A DNA stretch of 64,000 nucleotides, taken from the NCBI GenBank assembly GCA_037892935.1, contig JAYXKI010000008.1, positions 248,001 through 312,000 on the forward strand. The letters run 5' to 3'. Both the position numbers and the translations under genes were made by a program. The stretch comes from Phlebopus portentosus (Eukaryota; Basidiomycota; Agaricomycetes; Boletales; Boletinellaceae). Below, one piece after another: positions 33,951 to 44,564 of the stretch. Below the pieces are notes generated by a model, which was given only the letters and a program-made list of their open reading frames with translations, was not told the origin of the DNA and did no database searches. Each line of letters opens with the position of its first letter. Within the stretch, counting starts at the first letter, position 1.

Positions 33951-34028
33951 GCACTTGCTTACTACTTGTCATTACTCGCACGTCCATACTCGCATACTTC
34001 TCTTTGGGTCACAATAATCAGTCCTTAA
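31491..34028 (+). CDS. Amino-acid permease (APC family), copy 1, altered C-terminus
   Basis: Exons 31491-31867, 31926-32033, 32112-32346, 32398-32569, 32625-32797, 32857-32929, 32987-33164, 33231-33410, 33487-33694 and 33760-33883 match copy 2 one by one. A last exon from 33952 to the TAA at 34026-34028 is inferred. The predicted product is about 634 residues. APC-type features are the N-terminal AANEVFGSVFYAFPPV, the hydrophobic spans, GALALLDYSTTSVVSAATA and the loop GFEC/PDYVPVVRPGAFP. The C-terminus differs from copy 2: the conserved cytosolic domain ending in GTRIIAL is replaced by about 25 unrelated residues. Whether this copy is functional is uncertain. The family imports amino acids or polyamines across a membrane. 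Confidence 0.75.
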
Positions 34029-34122
34029 TTCATCGCACGTAGCAAGTGTATAGCGTAGTCGTGACGGATAGGATCACTATCCCGAATCACAAATATCAAA
34101 TAGAAAGCAACATACGGATCAT

Positions 34123-35290
34123 CTATAATAGCCACCTTGCTGACGGAGTTCCCTCTGCACTATCCCCGCCGAGTGGGTCGTCACCTCCGATTTCTTTCAC
34201 CACATAATACGAGAAGAACAGAACTTTAAATGTAAGAGCCAATGCTAAGTGCAGCAAGACAATGACGATAACGAAAGCACGGGGCGCCTTCGAATCCGCA
34301 GTCGTTAATATCGGGTAGACGTTTGAGAGGAGGAAGTATCCTGAAAGACCACATGCAACGCCGACGAGGAACCAACGCAAAATAGGCACAGGAATGACGC
34401 AAAGAGCCTGAGACGGGAAGTGTAAAAAGTTCAAGTAAGGCCTAGATGAAAGTGAATGGACGCACGGCGACTGGAATCCACACAAATTGCCCGTATCCCC
34501 ACACAGCAACTGCCTCAATAAGGCTCCACTCCGTAACGCCCATGTATCTTAGCGCACCCCACAAAAGCGCAGGAAAGCCGAGGCCATACGCATACACGAG
34601 CGAAACGGCTATAGAAAGGAGCTGGAAGTTGTAGTCATACTTCGCAGAAGGGTGCGAAAGGTATGAAGCAATCGACGCGGCGAGCGACGAGAAGACAAAT
34701 AACGCGAAAATCACTGTCGTTAAAGTCCAGAATGGACCATAGAGGTCTGGTGATGGCGAGAGGTAGTTTGCCACGTAGTTCGGCGCAGAAGTTGGAATGA
34801 GTGTGATCCAACATCGTTGAAGGACCTGTTTGGACAAAGATAGCTTGTGAATGGCTGGTATGTTATGGCAGAAATACGAGTATAGATACAGTTTTTGTAT
34901 CCACGTCAAAATATCGCTGATAATATTCAAATGTCCAAAATCCCGAACGTTGCTGAGGCTGATCAGTCAAATAGCCTTGAACGCATCTTCTTCGATATCA
35001 CGACAATGAAATAGCAGAGCATAAGTGCGCACCTCGGTCGACATTGGATGTACCTCTTCCACCCGCAGTATTCGTATTAGATTCATTGGGAAGAAAAGCT
35101 ACATTTTCAGTCGTCCATAAGCATCACGACTTGAAGAAAGTTGTTGACGCGTCACCGACTCTTGAACTCGAGGGTGGTCCCCTGTTCTGTGATCTGGAGT
35201 AGAAAAGGATGATCATGAGACGGCGCAAGTTCGCATCAATCTACTAGGACTCACATCGTCAGCTTCTACAGGCACGTAACCAGACGCCAT
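34123..35290 (-). CDS. YIP1-domain Golgi membrane protein (YIPF family)
   Basis: Exons 35290-35255, 35193-35160, 35098-35033, 34975-34890, 34825-34466 and 34407-34123 join in phase to 288 residues starting MASGYVPVEADD. A YIP1 domain with about five membrane spans is clear: DLYGPFWTLTTVIFALFVF, SLVYAYGLGFPALLWG, YGQFVWIPVA and SGYFLLSNVYPIL. YIP1-family proteins bind Rab GTPases and act in ER-Golgi traffic. The second intron (35159-35099, donor GTCGGT) was chosen because without it the frame contains stops. The gene starts inside a duplicated block: 35291-35575 is repeated at 39225-39510, but the gene body itself is not repeated. Confidence 0.85.
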
Positions 35291-35575
35291 GGATTTAGTA
35301 CGGAATCTTGCGATGTGTACGATACTGGTAGAGGGCGTAAATAGTGCACGTGAGCTCTGAAGGGGCATGACCTTGACGCGATCTTTTCATTCGGAGATTC
35401 AATATGTGTGAACGGATTTTCAATCTTATTCTGAGTATTTTTAGATGATGAAAACTTTCTCACGGATGTAAACGCAGCCATCTATCGAAGCCTGGAAATG
35501 GCATAGAACTTCTTTTGTACATGAAGCATAATACACAAGTATGATTATATACGGAGATGGCAGATAAGCTACATG
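35281..35575. repeat. Promoter-side repeat of YIP1 gene, copy 1
   Basis: This runs from the YIP1 start codon upstream and is nearly identical to 39217-39510. In copy 2 the ATG is changed to ACG on the minus strand (CGCCATGG versus CGCCGTGG) and no YIP1 body follows. Confidence 0.85.
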
Positions 35576-35644
35576 GAACCTTAATTAGAAGCTAGGATCA
35601 TACGGAAATGTGGAAACTTGCATGTAGACAATCTGTACAGCTAG

Positions 35645-35922
35645 AATACATACTTCCCCACGAGAACACCAAGAACGAGAGCGGTCGAAGATACAATAGC
35701 AATTTACAGTCGGTATTGGGATTCCTCTGAATACATTACATTAATTGTTAGTATTTGGGCTGAGACCATATTCCCTTGAAATACACCTTTGTTTTTCAGC
35801 AGTATCCTGAGGGATTCGATGATCTTCCGGTCCGCTATAGTAATGACTTCGGCAGGAGCATCGGACGCTACTCGTACACTCAAAATGCCTCCGACCGGGT
35901 CTAGGCCAGATAACGGGAGTAG
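35645..35922 (-). pseudogene. Fragment of the hypothetical TM gene (copy of part of 39622-40443)
   Basis: The sequence closely follows 39765-40010. The minus-strand reading gives VGGILSVRVASDAPAEVI, RKIIESLRILL and a donor at the same place as in the full gene. Both ends of that gene are missing. The fragment is joined directly to a copy of another locus (35923-36348), so it is part of a rearranged mosaic. Confidence 0.75.
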
Positions 35923-36348
35923 TCACTAACTTCATCAGTAATCTCGCGCAGATAAAGCATCAATGAAAACTTTCTCCGCAGGTCTGAGAAGCATAAAGCC
36001 TCAAAGGTGGTGCCGTGTGGGACAGAGTCACAGAAAATGTCATGCGAATTAACAATCTGGTGTTTACATCAGGAACAATCCCATAAATACATCACGCCCT
36101 AGTTCGATATGCATGGGCTAGAAGTGCAGAATAGGCCGGGCATGAGTGAGAAGGTCGGAAGCCATCGTTGTCCATAGATGCATAGACATCCCTGTCCAGG
36201 CAAGACCTCCTATTGGCGGTACAGACCTGTACCATTTCTCGTGACCGGAGCATCGCGCCCGACCGGTGAAGGAAGATTCACTTCACCTGAATCTCCATGA
36301 TTGCGGACAAAAGAAAGATCGGTGTGCTCGTAGACTTGTTTAAATTGA
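35923..36348. repeat. Copy of the 5' end and upstream region of the second MFS gene
   Basis: This aligns with 43825-44254, including the first exon (minus-strand MLYLRD...ITDEV) and about 390 bp upstream of it. It ends shortly before the start of permease block copy 2. The gap 36349-36510 is the upstream part of that block. Confidence 0.8.
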
Positions 36349-36359
36349 GAGGTATTAAA

Positions 36360-38948
36360 GCTCTGCCAGTCCGTGTCCCACTTCCAGTCGAGTATCCCGT
36401 ATTGTATGATTCGGAAACCCAGCCCAACTCCAGAAGACGTTTTCCACCTGTTTTTTCCATGGAACCAACTTGTAAGTTGCAAATTTAGTAATGTTCCAAC
36501 AGGGTAACTCATGTCTGTAAAAAATCCAGTGAGCGTTCAGGACGGTTCTTCTGTGCAATCTGTGCCACTTCCTTCTTTCGCTGAGTCTCAGTTTGACTTT
36601 ATTCTTCGTCGTCAAAGATCCCGACACAAAGAAAATGGTGGACTCAAGCTGACAGCGTCACCTTCCCGATTCCATACTCTGTCAAATGATTTCGAATTCG
36701 CCGGATGGGGATCCGTTTCTTACCTCGAGTTCACAGAGGACGATGTTCGAAAAGGCGAGGAAACGATAAAGCAAGACAAATCTGGACCTGTACTTGGCCC
36801 CTGGATGGCAAGTGCTGTCGCCGCGAATGAGGTCTTTGGAAGTGTGTTTTACGCTTTCCCTCCTGTCATTGCATCGGCTGGCGTGTAGTGAGTCCAAAGT
36901 CTTCGAGGCTGACGTGGTGCTCACTTTATTGAAATTTTGCTTCAGTTCTCCCATATCTCTTCTGATCGCAACCTCGACGCTCTTTCTGTGGAGACCGATC
37001 ATCGAAGAGCTCACATCTGCATTTTCCACTAGTGGCGCAAACTACACGTACTTGTACGTCACCATCTTCACTCTTCAGTAGCTTGCTCACTCCTCCGATA
37101 ATCCCCATCTCAAAACATTGTGCTTTGAAAGAATTAACTCGAGCACAAAATCAGTGGCTCTGGTGGGTGGAGCTTTGGCTTTGCTTGACTACTCCACGAC
37201 ATCTGTAGTATCCGCAGCAACCGCTTCGGAGTATGTCGCCGGCGAGACATCGCTGCCCTACCCAATCTGCGTCGGAACAATATTGTTCGCGATTTTCCCG
37301 TTGGTGATTAGCCTTCTCGGTCTCAGAGAAAGCGCAAGGACGGCATTCGGGATCCTCACGCTTCATGTACGCCACTCTTCAGTTGTGGAGACCGCTATGC
37401 TAACTCTCGGGCGTTAGATGGCGACCATGATTGCTCTTACCATCGCCGCTCTCGTTGCGTGGCTCCGTCATGGCAACTCAATCATTCACAGCAACTGGGT
37501 AGATGGACAACCTGGATCTTCATCCGGAATTGCCCGCCAGATTTTCAACGGTGTCTGTCTCGGGATGCTGGGAATGACTGGCTTTGAATGTATGCGTTCG
37601 AACCTGCCTGATACCTGGAATAATCTGTCTCACTCGCTTCTCAGGCTCGCCCGACTACGTGCCTGTTGTTCGTCCTGGTGCCTTCCCGAAAGTCCTTAGG
37701 AATATCCACTATCCAACAGTGATCCTCTATGCTCTGCTGATGCTTATGGTCCTAGCCAACATACCTCTTGAAGTCATTGAAAACGCGCCTAATGTGCTGA
37801 GCGTCCTAGCTGAACGGGTCCGCCTCCCCCTTTCTTCTAACTTGTCCTCGCTGAACGATGATATTGATTAAATTAGGTGGGCGGTAGATGGATGCGCATA
37901 TGGGTTGTCGTGGACGCTAGCATTGTCCTAAGTGCCGGAGTCCTGACAGGTCAGACCCCACTCTTTTCCCTCACCATTCCTGGTTGGTTACATTGCTGTT
38001 CCCCAGGGATTTTGAGTGCATGCGCTCTGCTCGAGAAACTTGCACGAGATAGGGTCGTCCCAAAGAAAGTCCTATACCAATTACCAAAAACAAACGCTCA
38101 AGCGATCGTCATCGCTTCGTTCACCGTTCTTTGTGGTATATTGTACGCGAGCGCTAGCGCAAACCTGACTATCATTTCGAAAATGTGCGCATTTTCATAG
38201 ATATGGTCCTCCGTTGCCGAATCAGCCTAATTTTTTTGCCCCTCCAGGTTTGCAATGACGTGGTTATCGGTCATGACACTCTTCCCTATCTCGGATTTAC
38301 TTCTGAAGTTTAACCGAGGACGAATCCCGCGTTCCCGGCGCGCTTCACTCCTAGTGGTTTTCGCCGCACTCCTAGTGGGATTAACCGCATTCGCGGGTAA
38401 TATCGCCATTGATCCGACGACTGTGGGGTAAGCGCACTCACATGCCTTGAATTGTCGCTGCACGTTCACCCCCGTGTTCTCCCAGATACTTCTCGGCATA
38501 CGCAATAGCGATATGGACGCTGTTCTTCATTGCGAATAATAAAGCAAGACTCGTTAAATGGAGCTACTGGATATATGATCAATCACCGATTATGCATGAA
38601 TGGCGATGGGCATGTCGTTTCAGCGACAGCCTTGTGAAGACTCTCCGAAGATTGCGTCGTCAGCCCGTTTGTGTGCTTTCCAAATCAGACGAGGTAGGTC
38701 TTTTCTGAGAACACGCGTCAAATATGTTCATCAAAGATTTGTACTCATTATGTGCAGATTCATCACTTGTTCCGGATGATAACCTATGTCTCGAAGAACG
38801 AAGGGACGTCTTGCACGAAACTCGTGCATTTCTACGAAAAAGTCGAAGAAATCCCTTCCGAGATTGAGGCAAACGCAAAGTGTGAGGTTCATTATTTTGA
38901 GCGATGAAGGCATGAACTAATATCTTCGGCATCCTTCCATGTTATTTA
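36360..38948 (+). repeat. Duplicated permease block, copy 2
   Basis: Partner of 31339-33950. The alignment begins at the word GCTCTGCCAG in both copies and ends at the acceptor of intron 10. Confidence 0.9.
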
Positions 38949-39189
38949 GTACTTGACGAAGCATTTCCTGAAATCACTGTAGACCTGGTAAGTTATTTAC
39001 ATATGACGACCAGCTTGCCCCACTTACATGGATTAGATCTTTGTCCAGGCTCAGTTCGCGCCCTCTGCCATTGCAGCACTCTCTCATAGGCTGAACATTC
39101 CGCGTGCATTGATGTTCATGTCCTGCCCAGGCCCGGAGTTCAAAGCAGGCTCTGCTGCAGAGCTTGGAACCCGGATCATCGCGCTGTAG
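36511..39189 (+). CDS. Amino-acid permease (APC family), copy 2, complete
   Basis: Twelve exons (36511-36887, 36946-37053, 37132-37366, 37418-37589, 37645-37817, 37877-37949, 38007-38184, 38248-38427, 38486-38693, 38758-38881, 38950-38987, 39037-39189) give 672 residues in phase. About 12 membrane spans of the APC superfamily are expected. Recognisable stretches are GALALLDYSTTSVVSAATA, PDYVPVVRPGAFPKVLRN, PKTNAQAIVIASFTVLCG and the cytosolic C-terminal domain EAFPEITVDLIFVQAQFAP to SCPGPEF and GTRIIAL. That domain is typical of this basidiomycete permease group as I recall it. An amino-acid or related cationic solute is the likely substrate. Copy 1 shares everything except the last two exons. 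Confidence 0.87.
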
Positions 39190-39216
39190 ACGCTTGCTTT
39201 GTGCATCCTGCAGCCA

Positions 39217-39510
39217 GACGCCGTGGATTTAGTACAGAATCTTGCACTGTGGACGGATACTGGTAGAGGGCGTAAATAGTGCACGTGAGCTCTGAAGGGG
39301 CATGACCTTGACGCGATTTTTTCATTCGGAGGTTCAATATGTGTGAACGGATTTTCAATCTTGTTCTGAAGTATTTTTAGACGATGAAAATTTTTTCACG
39401 GATGTAAACGCAGTCACCTATCGAAGCCTGGAAATGGCATAGAGCTTCATTGTACATGAAGCATAATACACAAGTATGATTATATACGGAGATGGCAGAT
39501 AAGCTACAAA
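39217..39510. repeat. Promoter-side repeat of YIP1 gene, copy 2 (orphan)
   Basis: Nearly identical to 35281-35575 but placed 27 bp after the stop codon of permease copy 2, with no YIP1 gene attached. The start codon position is mutated. Confidence 0.85.
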
Positions 39511-39543
39511 GTACATGCCGCTGACAGTGGAGCCTTACTGCCG

Positions 39544-39762
39544 TTTTCGAATTGTTTAGAAAAGCAGATCACGTGAAAAATTGCTGCATCACCTCAGAAC
39601 CCCCCAAAAACCCAACACACCTTAATTTTTCTCCGCAACGAAGCCATACCACATCTTCCTGTAATGTTGAAAATTATGCCATACTGTATGTGCATAGATG
39701 CATGTAAAAATACCGATGCAGTGATTTTTCACGTGATCTGCTTTTCTAAACAATTCTGAAAA
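39544..39762. repeat. Inverted repeat with ~48-bp arms at the 3' end of the hypothetical TM gene
   Basis: The left arm 39544-39591 and right arm 39715-39762 are near-perfect reverse complements (core TTTAGAAAAGCAGATCACGT), separated by about 123 bp. The right arm is in the coding or terminal-intron part of the hypothetical gene. The left arm lies 30 bp beyond its stop. A transcript could fold into a strong hairpin. Confidence 0.85.
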
Positions 39763-40443
39763 TACATACTTCCCCACGAGAACACCAAGAACGAGAGCGA
39801 TCGAAGATACAATAGCAATTTGCAGATGACATTGGAGTTCCTCTGAATACATTACATTAATTGTTAGTGTTTGGGTTGAGACCATATTGCTTTGAAATAT
39901 ACCTTCGTTTCTCACCAGTATCCTGGGGGTCTCGATGGTCTTCCGATCCACTGTATCAATGACTTCGGCAGGAGCATCGGACGCTACGCTCAAAATGCCC
40001 CCAACCGACTCGTCAGGAGCTGAGATCGGGTCATTCTCATGACTACCTGGGACGTCTTGCTTCTGTAAGGATTCCTGGCTGTTTTTACAACCTACCGCAA
40101 TGACTTGGATGATGCCAGAGACCACCTCGACCCTTCTGTTGTGATCCGAGTCGTCAGTATGGGATTGCTCATCCTGGAAAAGAAGGGACGCTGTGCACTC
40201 CTTGCACTCCGAATCTGCCTCTGTGGCAATGGCCGGAGGTATCCCCAGAACTTCTATGTGTTTTGGCGAGCTTAGAACTGAAGCAGCCTTTTGTGTAGAC
40301 GAAAATGAGTGTATCCCGAACGGATGAATATCTGCGCAACTAATATGAAACGCGACTCCTCCGTCAAAGTCGCTAGCAGGGCTGTCATTCGCACAATCAG
40401 ACGAACTTCGGAAAGCTGTGAGTAATCGAAGCCCTGAAAACAC
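39622..40443 (-). CDS. Hypothetical single-TM protein
   Basis: The main exon begins at about 40443, probably at an acceptor (CACAG|TG) because no ATG is present there, so the true start lies upstream and is unresolved. The body is acidic and Ser/Glu-rich (TEADSECKECTASLLFQDEQ, SHENDPISAPDESVGGILS). An in-phase intron probably lies at about 39902-39841, starting from the donor GTATAT. A hydrophobic helix IAIVSSIALVLGVLVGKY follows, then a short tail to the TAA at 39622-39624. I recognise no family. A partial copy lies at 35645-35922. The last ~40 codons overlap one arm of a long inverted repeat, so the C-terminus may be a recent addition. Confidence 0.45.
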   Translation of the reverse strand: MFSGLRLLTAFRSSSDCANDSPASDFDGGVAFHISCADIHPFGIHSFSSTQKAASVLSSPKHIEVLGIPPAIATEADSECKECTASLLFQDEQSHTDDSDHNRRVEVVSGIIQVIAVGCKNSQESLQKQDVPGSHENDPISAPDESVGGILSVASDAPAEVIDTVDRKTIETPRILVRNEGIFQSNMVSTQTLTINVMYSEELQCHLQIAIVSSIALVLGVLVGKYVFSELFRKADHVKNHCIGIFTCIYAHTVWHNFQHYRKMWYGFVAEKN

Positions 40444-41219
40444 TGTGATATTGTCTTGTAAAGAAACTAAACAAAAATTCTAAATATTCAAATGGAAGAG
40501 AAACAGTTCAGGTTCAAGTGAATCAAGTCAGCTGTGATTAGCACGCCTGATTTTGAGTACTCCACGGGCAGTTGGACAATGGTGCAGATCATGCTGAAGT
40601 GTACTTCTCGTACGTAGTGGCCTATAAAAGCTCGACCGTATGTATGTTCTTTTCACTATACCGGCTTGCGCTTTGCTCCGGTGATGAAACTTCAGAACTG
40701 TAATTTCAATCTTTCTGTAGCTCGTAAAGGACAATACCCTCATGCAACATGAATTGGCCAGTGCTCATTGCAGTTTTTGTTAAGTGAGTGTATCCGTGAT
40801 TGTTGGATTCGTGAGATGATTGGGTGTACAGATTCCGCTTCACTAACCGTCTTCAGGTTTCATATTAATCGATTTCCCCCCTCCATGCAGAAAACCTGGC
40901 CTGTTCATACCCGATCTGCACCGTCTTTGCCTGCTCAAGTAGTATACTTGATGGCGATGCTCATACCCTAGCTAGCTAGACATGGAGCGAGCGTTCCCAA
41001 AATGAAGATTCTGATGTGGCCTATCACTTCCGCTGAATTACAGTAGCACAATGAAAGCATGATTGTGTCCTAGAAAGTGTATACGCTTTAACATGTCAAA
41101 AACATGAAGTGTTTGATCAGTCACTTTACCTCCTGAAACAAGGAGGTTGAATGTCGAATGGGTGCTTTGAAACACCAGACATATAGTGCCCAAGTACGAA
41201 GTATAAACAGTATTCTTCG
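40444..41219. other. Intergenic region
   Basis: Contains the unresolved 5' end of the hypothetical TM gene and the 3' flank of the second MFS gene. No further gene is seen. Confidence 0.5.
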
Positions 41220-43862
41220 TCAATAGAGATATCTAAATCCTTTCTTCTTTTCCATCGCTTCTTCCGTTGTTATTCCCTCCAGGCGAGCAGCATCTTCGAT
41301 GCGCTTCTGATCGGCTCCTTTCAATCCGCCAAGCTCATCTTCGTCCAATTTCCTATTCTCATTCTTCAGGAGGCTTCTCATTACTAGAAAGAGACTCCTG
41401 AGAATTCATCAAACTCCAAGATAGTGAATTTTTGAAGCCCACCAAATGCGAGGAAGATAGCGGATGCAACTGCCGCGATTCCTGTCACCATAGACTGGTG
41501 ATATTGTGGACCCCATTCTGCCTTCCATGTGAATGAGCCAACCCTAAACTGTGAAGTTCCGCAAATAAGAAGCTAATAAGAATTTAGGTCACTTCGAGAC
41601 TTACAGATAGCCTGTAGCGCTGATCCCGTTGACAAGACCGATTGATGTTGCGCGCCTTGCAGGTGGGCGAGTCACAGTATTTGTGACCCAGACCAGAATA
41701 AGAGAGATGCCTGAGAGGAGAGGATTAGAACGCAACCTCATTCGAGATGGCCAACACACTTGCGTAGCCGCTTTTCATTAGAAACAGGGCAACGTAGCGA
41801 CCGATATTGGAGTTCGTGGACAGTGCTACAATGTACAGTAACCCAGGATTGATGCCCACCATGGTAAAGTGAGGTGGAAAAACCGCTCTCCAGTTTTATC
41901 TTGCAAACATTCGGTAAAGGCCTGAAATACTCTTTCAGGGGATACTCACCGGCATGTAATGCATTGGCACAACAAAGAACAGGCGCCAGGATCCATGATG
42001 GTCTGTTAAGGGCTTACCATCTAGAATCGCACCGATGGGATAACAACGCACGCAGCTAGTAACAAAGTAATCGTAGTGCTAAATCCCAATGTGGCTGTTA
42101 AGCTGAGGTCCGTGTTAACCAAGCTCACTCAAAGAGCAGAACTCTACTCACATCGGGAAGAAGTTTAGAAATGAGAGTCCGAGGAGCAAGCACAATTCGA
42201 TGAGGGCGAAAATATAGATTTTCACGTCCTTCAGTGCCATTTTTAAACCTTGCAACGTTCTGGCATATGGATGTGCTTAATGAGAAATGGTTAATCGACA
42301 GTATTACTCACGAATCTTGAGCAAGGTCCTCATCCGCTTCACCTGTATCTTCGGCCAAGCGAGCCTGAGCTATCTGACGCTCACCGGTCGTTATCCACCT
42401 CGTGTTGCTCGGCTGCCCATCCATTATCTACAGCATGAAATATTACTCAGATCACTTACGAGATCTGGAAGAGACCATCTAGAACCACGGCCTTCAGCTC
42501 AGGATAAGGAGCTCATAGTATATTTACTCACATCGATAGTATTCCGATAGTGATTGTAAGCGCTCCCTTGAATATTTAGAAATGCAACATTATCGTATCA
42601 GGAAGTCATAATAGGATATTAGAATACCTCTATGAAAAACAGCCTTGCGTACCTATCAATAAATAGCAAGGTACAAGTTATGCCGAAGAGCTTACCATCT
42701 CCAGCCTCTAATTCCTTGTTTTCCCTCCATTCCTGAGAGAATTCCTGCGGCCATCATCTAATGGATCTATTTTAGGCATGGATCTCATTTACAATAGATA
42801 GGTACTGACACTTCCAAACGCGTTTGCAACTAATGAACCGGAATACAATACTGAGGCTCGAAGTGCCAATTCCTGTTGTCGAATAGGACAAGATCGTAGA
42901 TATACGTGTTTTCACCTCGAAGAGCACGAACCTTGCGAGTATACCATCGAGAAAGAAGGTAGACCGCTCCGGGATAAAAAGCAGCCTTTATAAAAGTTAG
43001 AACAGTGCCATAGAACCTGATATTTGTATACCTCAGGAATTCCAAGCGATACTCTACAAGCGAGAATTCCGGAAGGGTCGCGAGTGATCTGAAACGGAAT
43101 GGCCGAGTTAGAGGATTGACTTCTGGGGACATTTTGGAATGCAACTCACACCCGTCATTGCACTAACAAGTCCCCACACGCTAACACACAATCCAATGTA
43201 TATTGATGGCCTAGTACCAATCATAAGGCAATCATCATGACTATATTGCACGTAGCATGCGTGCCTTGTCATTTGATTCAAAATCTGCTCAATCAAGTAG
43301 TTAGACGGCCCATTGCAATTTCTAGACTGTTTTACCATGTTCGACGGAATCTGAGCGGTGTAGTAGGAGGCATATAGAATAGCGATAGCCGTGTCGTATT
43401 TATCGTCTGAACAAAAAGAGACAGAAGCGTTGAGCTTTCTGACAGCTTAACACGAGAGTAAACACCTAACAAACCTAGGTCTTGCTCGAGACCTTTCAAT
43501 CGAGCTGCGGTGATGGCTGTTCTCTGAATACAGAAATAATCTGAGTTCGGTAGGCAAACCATTTCTTTAAAACTCACATCGATGTAATTTACAAGATAGA
43601 TCAAGAAAATGGTTGGCAAGAACCGCATATCCAACTTGCGCAGTAGTTGTCTCTCCACCCGGGAACATTCATTGAGGAGCAGGACATCCGCTGCTTCAGT
43701 TTCTGACATTTGTTGCTCGTCGGATGCGCGTGAGCTTTCCGCATCTTTCTCAACTTTCTCCGCAGCATCGTCTAAATTATAAGTAAGTGTTATTGGCATC
43801 CATGGGCTCAGATAAGGGGTGTACTCACTAACTTCATCAGTAATATCGCGCAGATAAAGCAT
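41220..43862 (-). CDS. MFS transporter, anion:cation symporter family, with apparent frameshift
   Basis: The start is the ATG at 43862 (MLYLRDITDEV); the stop is the TGA at 41220-41222 after EEAMEKKKGFRYLY, a tail typical of this family. Ordered motifs are RKLDMRFLPTIFLIYLVNYI, RTAITAARLKGLEQDL, PSIYIGLCVSVWGLVSAM, FYPGAVYLLSRWYTRK, EDTGEADEDLAQD, GFSTTITLLLAA, DKTGERFFHL, VTRPPARRATSIGL and WKAEWGPQYHQSM. Many short exons join in phase; one is 20 bp (43265-43284) and is followed by a GC donor. In the exon around 41831-41842 the frame before (WWASILGY) and after (VALSTNSNIGRYVALFLM) differ by two bases, with no plausible intron. Either the gene is recently broken or the sequence has an error. 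The substrate is unknown. Confidence 0.75.
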
Positions 43863-44254
43863 CAATGAAAACCTTCTCCGCAGCTCTAAGAAGCATAAAG
43901 CCTCAAAAGTGGTGCCGAGTGGGACAGAGTCACAGAGAACGTCATGCGAATTAACAATCTGGTGTTTACATCAGGAACAATCCCATAAATACATCATGCC
44001 CTAATTCGAAATGCATGGGCTAGAAGTGCAGAATAGGCCGGGCATGAATGAGAAGGTCGGAAGCCATCGTCGTCCATAAACACATAGACATCCCTGCCCA
44101 GACAAGACCTCTTATTGGCGCAAACGGATCTGTACGTACCGTTTCTCGTGACCAGAGCATCGCGCTCTATCGGTGAAGGAAGATTCACTTCACTCGAATC
44201 TTCATGATTGCGGACAAAAGGAAGATCGGTGTGCTCGAGAACTCGTTCGAATTA
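43825..44254. repeat. 5' end and upstream region of MFS gene, source copy of the 35923-36348 repeat
   Basis: Exon 1 of the MFS gene and about 390 bp upstream are repeated at 35923-36348 with scattered substitutions. From 44255 to 44564 there is only the 3' flank of the FHA gene. Confidence 0.8.
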
Positions 44255-44564
44255 ATACGTTTTACAGAAGGACAGTAGTCGAAGCAAGAAATAGTCTCCG
44301 TCGAGTACTGACACCGGAATGACCTTTAATCCTTGTTGGTGTTTGAATGGGGGTTGGCTAATAAATCGCTTTCAACAGATAGAATTCGGAAAGTCCAGGG
44401 ACTGAAAAGTAACTCAGTGTCGTCGAAAACCCCGGGAAATTTGAGATTAAACAAAAAAATGTTGTTACAGAATACAGATAGGTCATTAACGGAACCATCG
44501 AAAGCATCACTAAGTCATCAGACGTATTTTCGTTCGAAAGCAGAGAGGTTTTAGTGGCCAAATC

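Noticed and set aside
35101..35193. Apparent frameshift and stop in the YIP1 gene
   Set aside because: A 61-bp intron (35159-35099) restores an unbroken frame and correct phase through all later exons, so the gene looks intact.
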